Shown: positions 51,130 through 53,319 of the stretch, piece by piece
Numbering within the stretch: the stretch's first letter is position 1
How the letters are laid out: the number at the start of each line of letters is the position of its first letter
Origin: Acidimicrobiia bacterium
GTDB taxonomy: Bacteria; Actinomycetota; Acidimicrobiia; Acidimicrobiales; SZUA-35
Length of the DNA: 53,319 nt
Direction of reading: 5' to 3'
Assembly: GCA_029863385.1 (NCBI GenBank)
Contig: JAOTVU010000010.1
Coordinates: forward strand, 1 to 53,319
Notes under the pieces: model-generated
What the model was told of the DNA's origin: nothing
The model's database searches: none
What the model saw: only the letters and a program-made list of their open reading frames with translations
Position numbers and translations under genes: made by a program

Positions 51130-53001
51130 GTGATTCTGATCGACGCAGTGGGCCTGACGGTCACCAGGCCCGACCGTGATCTCTTCCGCGATGTGTCGAT
51201 CACCGTCAACTCGGGCGATCGCATCGGCTTCGTGGGAATCAACGGCACCGGCAAGTCGACCCTGCTGCGGGTGCTCGCCGGCCAGCAGGTTCCCGACTCC
51301 GGCGAAGTACGCAGGGGACGGGGCGTCACGATCGCCGTGCTCGATCAGGAGGCGCCGCTGCCGGCGGGAACCGTCCGTGATGCCGTGGCCACCGGCTTCG
51401 AGGCTTCGGAATCCCTTTCGAGCGGCGGCGACCCGGCCGCAGTGGCCGAGTGGGAGGGGGAGGCGGTGCTCGACCGGCTCGGGATGGGCAACCACCTCGA
51501 CCGGTCCACCGACGAGCTCTCGGGCGGCGAGCGCAAACGGGTGGCGCTGGCCCGGGCGCTTGTTCATCAAAGCGACGTCCTCGTTCTCGACGAGCCGACC
51601 AACCATCTCGACCTCGACTCGATCGAGTGGCTCCAACACCGGCTCCGGTCTCACCAGGGCGGGATCCTGATGGTCACCCACGATCGGCATCTGCTCGATG
51701 CGCTGACCACACGGATGGTGGAGCTCGATCGGGGCCGGGCCTTTGTCCACAACGGCTCCTACGCTGACCACCTTGAAGCCAAACAGCAGCGGGAGGTCGA
51801 CGCCGCGGCCGCCGAGGCCGTTCGGCGGAACTTGGCTCGGCAGGAACTGGCGTGGCTGCGGCGTGGGGCGCCGGCCCGCACGTCGAAGCCGAAAGCCCGT
51901 ATCGAACGCGCGGTGGCGCTGGTCGACGGGCGCCCTCAGGGCCCCGCCCGGGCCGGGAACCTGCATCTCGAGTTCGGCACCCCCCGTCTCGGGGACGTGG
52001 TGATCGAGCTCGACGGTGTGACGGTGGGCGATCCGCTCGGTCGCCCGGTCATCGGTGATCTCGACCTCCGCCTCGATCCCCGGGAACGCCTCGGTGTCGT
52101 CGGCCCCAACGGCGCAGGCAAAACGTCGCTGCTCGACGTGCTGGCCGGCCGCCGGGATCCGCTCAGCGGGTCGGTCACGGTGGGCACGACGGCCCAGATC
52201 GCCTACTACAGCCAGCTCGGCGCCGAACTCGACCCCGACGCCCGGGTGCGGGAGGTGGTGGCCGGACCCCACCGTCAACCCGATTGGACCGATGCCCGGC
52301 TGCTCGAGGCCTTCTGGTTCGACTCCGACGCCCAGTGGGCCCAGGTGTCGACCCTCTCCGGCGGTGAGCGACGGCGCCTGCAGCTTATGCAGGTGCTGGC
52401 TCGGCGACCCAACGTGCTCCTGCTCGACGAGCCGACCAACGATCTCGACCTCGAGACGCTGCGGGCACTCGAGGATTTTCTCGACGACTGGCCCGGCGCC
52501 GTGGTCGCCGTCAGCCACGATCGGGCCTTCCTCGAACGGGTCGTGGCCGATGCCCTGATCGTCGACGGATCGGGAAGCGCCCGCCGCTGGCCCGGTGGCT
52601 TCGGGGCCTGGGACGCGAAGCGTCGGGCGGCGCTGTCGACCGGCCGGTCCGTTCGCAGCCGCGCTCGAAGCGCCGCCGACGGCTCCACACCGGGTGGCGG
52701 CACGACAGCGGCCACGACGTCGGCGACGAAGACGTCCGAGACGAAGAAGGGGTCGTCGGACAGCCGGGGCGGGCGCAGCGGCCGGTCGAGTTCGACGATA
52801 GGTCACCAGCTTCGCCAGGCCGAGAAACGTCTGGCCCGCCTCGAGAAACAACGGGCCGGGTTGACCGAGCAGTTGGCTCAGGCTGGCGCGGATCACGATC
52901 TTCTTGCCACACTTGGGACCGATCTCGCCAAGGTCGTGGCCGAACTCGAGGCGACCGAGGAGGAGTGGCTGGCGTTGGCCGAGGAACAGGAGCAACGGTG
53001 A
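51130..53001 (+). CDS. ABC-F ATPase (Uup-like) with C-terminal coiled coil
   Basis: A 623-residue soluble protein with two ABC ATPase cassettes and no membrane part. Cassette 1: GINGTGKST near 36-44, LSGGERKRVALARAL near 134, LVLDEPTNHLD near 157. The linker (about 215-265) is the interdomain arm typical of ribosome-acting ABC-F factors. Cassette 2: GPNGAGKTS near 325, LSGGERRRLQL near 411, LLLDEPTNDLD near 434. A Ser/Thr/Gly-rich spacer precedes a coiled coil (about 555-620; AEKRLARLEKQRAGLTEQL), as in Uup, which binds DNA. All catalytic residues are present. It probably helps stalled ribosomes. Antibiotic resistance cannot be judged. The stop overlaps the next start (GTGA). Confidence 0.92.
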   Translation: MILIDAVGLTVTRPDRDLFRDVSITVNSGDRIGFVGINGTGKSTLLRVLAGQQVPDSGEVRRGRGVTIAVLDQEAPLPAGTVRDAVATGFEASESLSSGGDPAAVAEWEGEAVLDRLGMGNHLDRSTDELSGGERKRVALARALVHQSDVLVLDEPTNHLDLDSIEWLQHRLRSHQGGILMVTHDRHLLDALTTRMVELDRGRAFVHNGSYADHLEAKQQREVDAAAAEAVRRNLARQELAWLRRGAPARTSKPKARIERAVALVDGRPQGPARAGNLHLEFGTPRLGDVVIELDGVTVGDPLGRPVIGDLDLRLDPRERLGVVGPNGAGKTSLLDVLAGRRDPLSGSVTVGTTAQIAYYSQLGAELDPDARVREVVAGPHRQPDWTDARLLEAFWFDSDAQWAQVSTLSGGERRRLQLMQVLARRPNVLLLDEPTNDLDLETLRALEDFLDDWPGAVVAVSHDRAFLERVVADALIVDGSGSARRWPGGFGAWDAKRRAALSTGRSVRSRARSAADGSTPGGGTTAATTSATKTSETKKGSSDSRGGRSGRSSSTIGHQLRQAEKRLARLEKQRAGLTEQLAQAGADHDLLATLGTDLAKVVAELEATEEEWLALAEEQEQR

Positions 53002-53319
53002 CGGAACGAGGAGTTTATTCGGGCGGGAACGGCACCGGGGGCCCCGAGGAACGATCGGTCGCCGAGTTGCGATCGCTCGACGGCATCAAGTGGGGTCGCT
53101 ACGAGCCGCCGGTGCTGGCGGCCTGGGTGGCCGACATGGACCTGGCGCCACCGGCGCTCATCGTCGACGCCTTGGCCGAGTTCGTGGCCGGTCAGGACTA
53201 CGGCTACAACTTCGCGGCCTCGGACCGCCTGATCGGCGCCTTCTGCAACTGGCAGCAGAACCACCACGGCTGGTCGCCCGATCCCGGTCGGGTACGGCGG
53301 TTCTGTGATGTGCTCCACG
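52998..53319 (+). CDS. PatB/MalY-type aminotransferase (C-S lyase), 3' part missing
   Basis: The frame starts at GTG 52998, overlapping the ABC-F stop by four bases, and runs off the window end after about 107 codons. The product begins MTERGVYSGGNGTGGP and continues LRSLDGIKWGRYEPP, then VLAAWVADMDLAPPALIVDAL, then QDYGYNFAASDRLIGAFCNW with HHGWSPDPGRVRRF. The W(V)ADMD motif followed by YGY and W...HGW is the start of PLP-dependent cystathionine beta-lyases of the PatB/MalY group (fold type I). The PLP lysine lies beyond the window. Coupling with the ABC-F gene suggests co-transcription. Confidence 0.88.
   Translation, partial: MTERGVYSGGNGTGGPEERSVAELRSLDGIKWGRYEPPVLAAWVADMDLAPPALIVDALAEFVAGQDYGYNFAASDRLIGAFCNWQQNHHGWSPDPGRVRRFCDVLH

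Overview
This is a high-GC, gene-dense bacterial chromosome segment. Two WhiB regulators, DUF3107, DUF3097, DUF2510, a mycoredoxin-like protein, an ABC-F protein, a HelD-type helicase and a decayed DUF222/HNH (13E12-type) gene all point to an actinobacterium. The gene set and the many starts preceded closely by a TAnnnT box fit an uncultured or marine type such as Acidimicrobiia, but that class-level placement is inference. No rRNA, tRNA, CRISPR array, transposase or prophage is visible.

Layout. 1-5005: the end of an Mrp-type Fe-S carrier ATPase, a DUF3107 protein, two fused-end ArsA/Get3-like ATPases, a PdtaS-like sensor kinase and a convergent WhiB. 5329-10363: glycerophosphodiesterase, a convergent diacylglycerol-kinase-like lipid kinase, the electron transfer flavoprotein pair etfB-etfA and an M20 peptidase. 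10465-18191: a DNA-end-processing locus with AddB-like and AddA-like helicase-nucleases, a small DUF2510 protein and a third, free-standing PD-(D/E)XK nuclease with Fe-S-type cysteines. 18326-22761: an envelope protein with a TPM-like head, an HExxH peptidase, an ABC1/UbiB kinase and ferrochelatase. 22952-26543: a very large secreted subtilase with low-complexity linkers, then a second WhiB.

26848-34246 is the most striking part. Five genes in one strand overlap by 1-8 bases: a CheY-like receiver, a membrane-anchored HEAT-repeat protein, a membrane glycosyltransferase of the poly-N-acetylglucosamine synthase type, a sensorless histidine kinase and a receiver-PAS-kinase hybrid. A CHASE histidine kinase and its Rcp1-like receiver meet them end on. 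I read this as a signal-controlled exopolysaccharide synthase.

34408-44390: an EEP phosphohydrolase, HelD, a DUF427 protein, parE and parC (topoisomerase IV, with a histone-H1-like tail on ParE), a CbbX/SpoVK-like AAA+ protein and a tiny ribbon-helix-helix-like protein. 44391-45900 is a poorly coding stretch holding a strong hairpin, a mycoredoxin-like gene and the remains of a DUF222/HNH gene that has lost its HNH core. 45932-53319: an SDR oxidoreductase, a membrane-anchored HEPN (Swt1-type) protein, a membrane GGDEF-EAL protein with all motifs intact, DUF3097, an SGNH hydrolase, an ABC-F ATPase and the start of a PatB/MalY-type C-S lyase.

Gene starts were chosen from Shine-Dalgarno sequences where present, and otherwise from a recurring TAnnnT box 6-8 bases before the start codon, which I interpret as the -10 element of leaderless transcripts.
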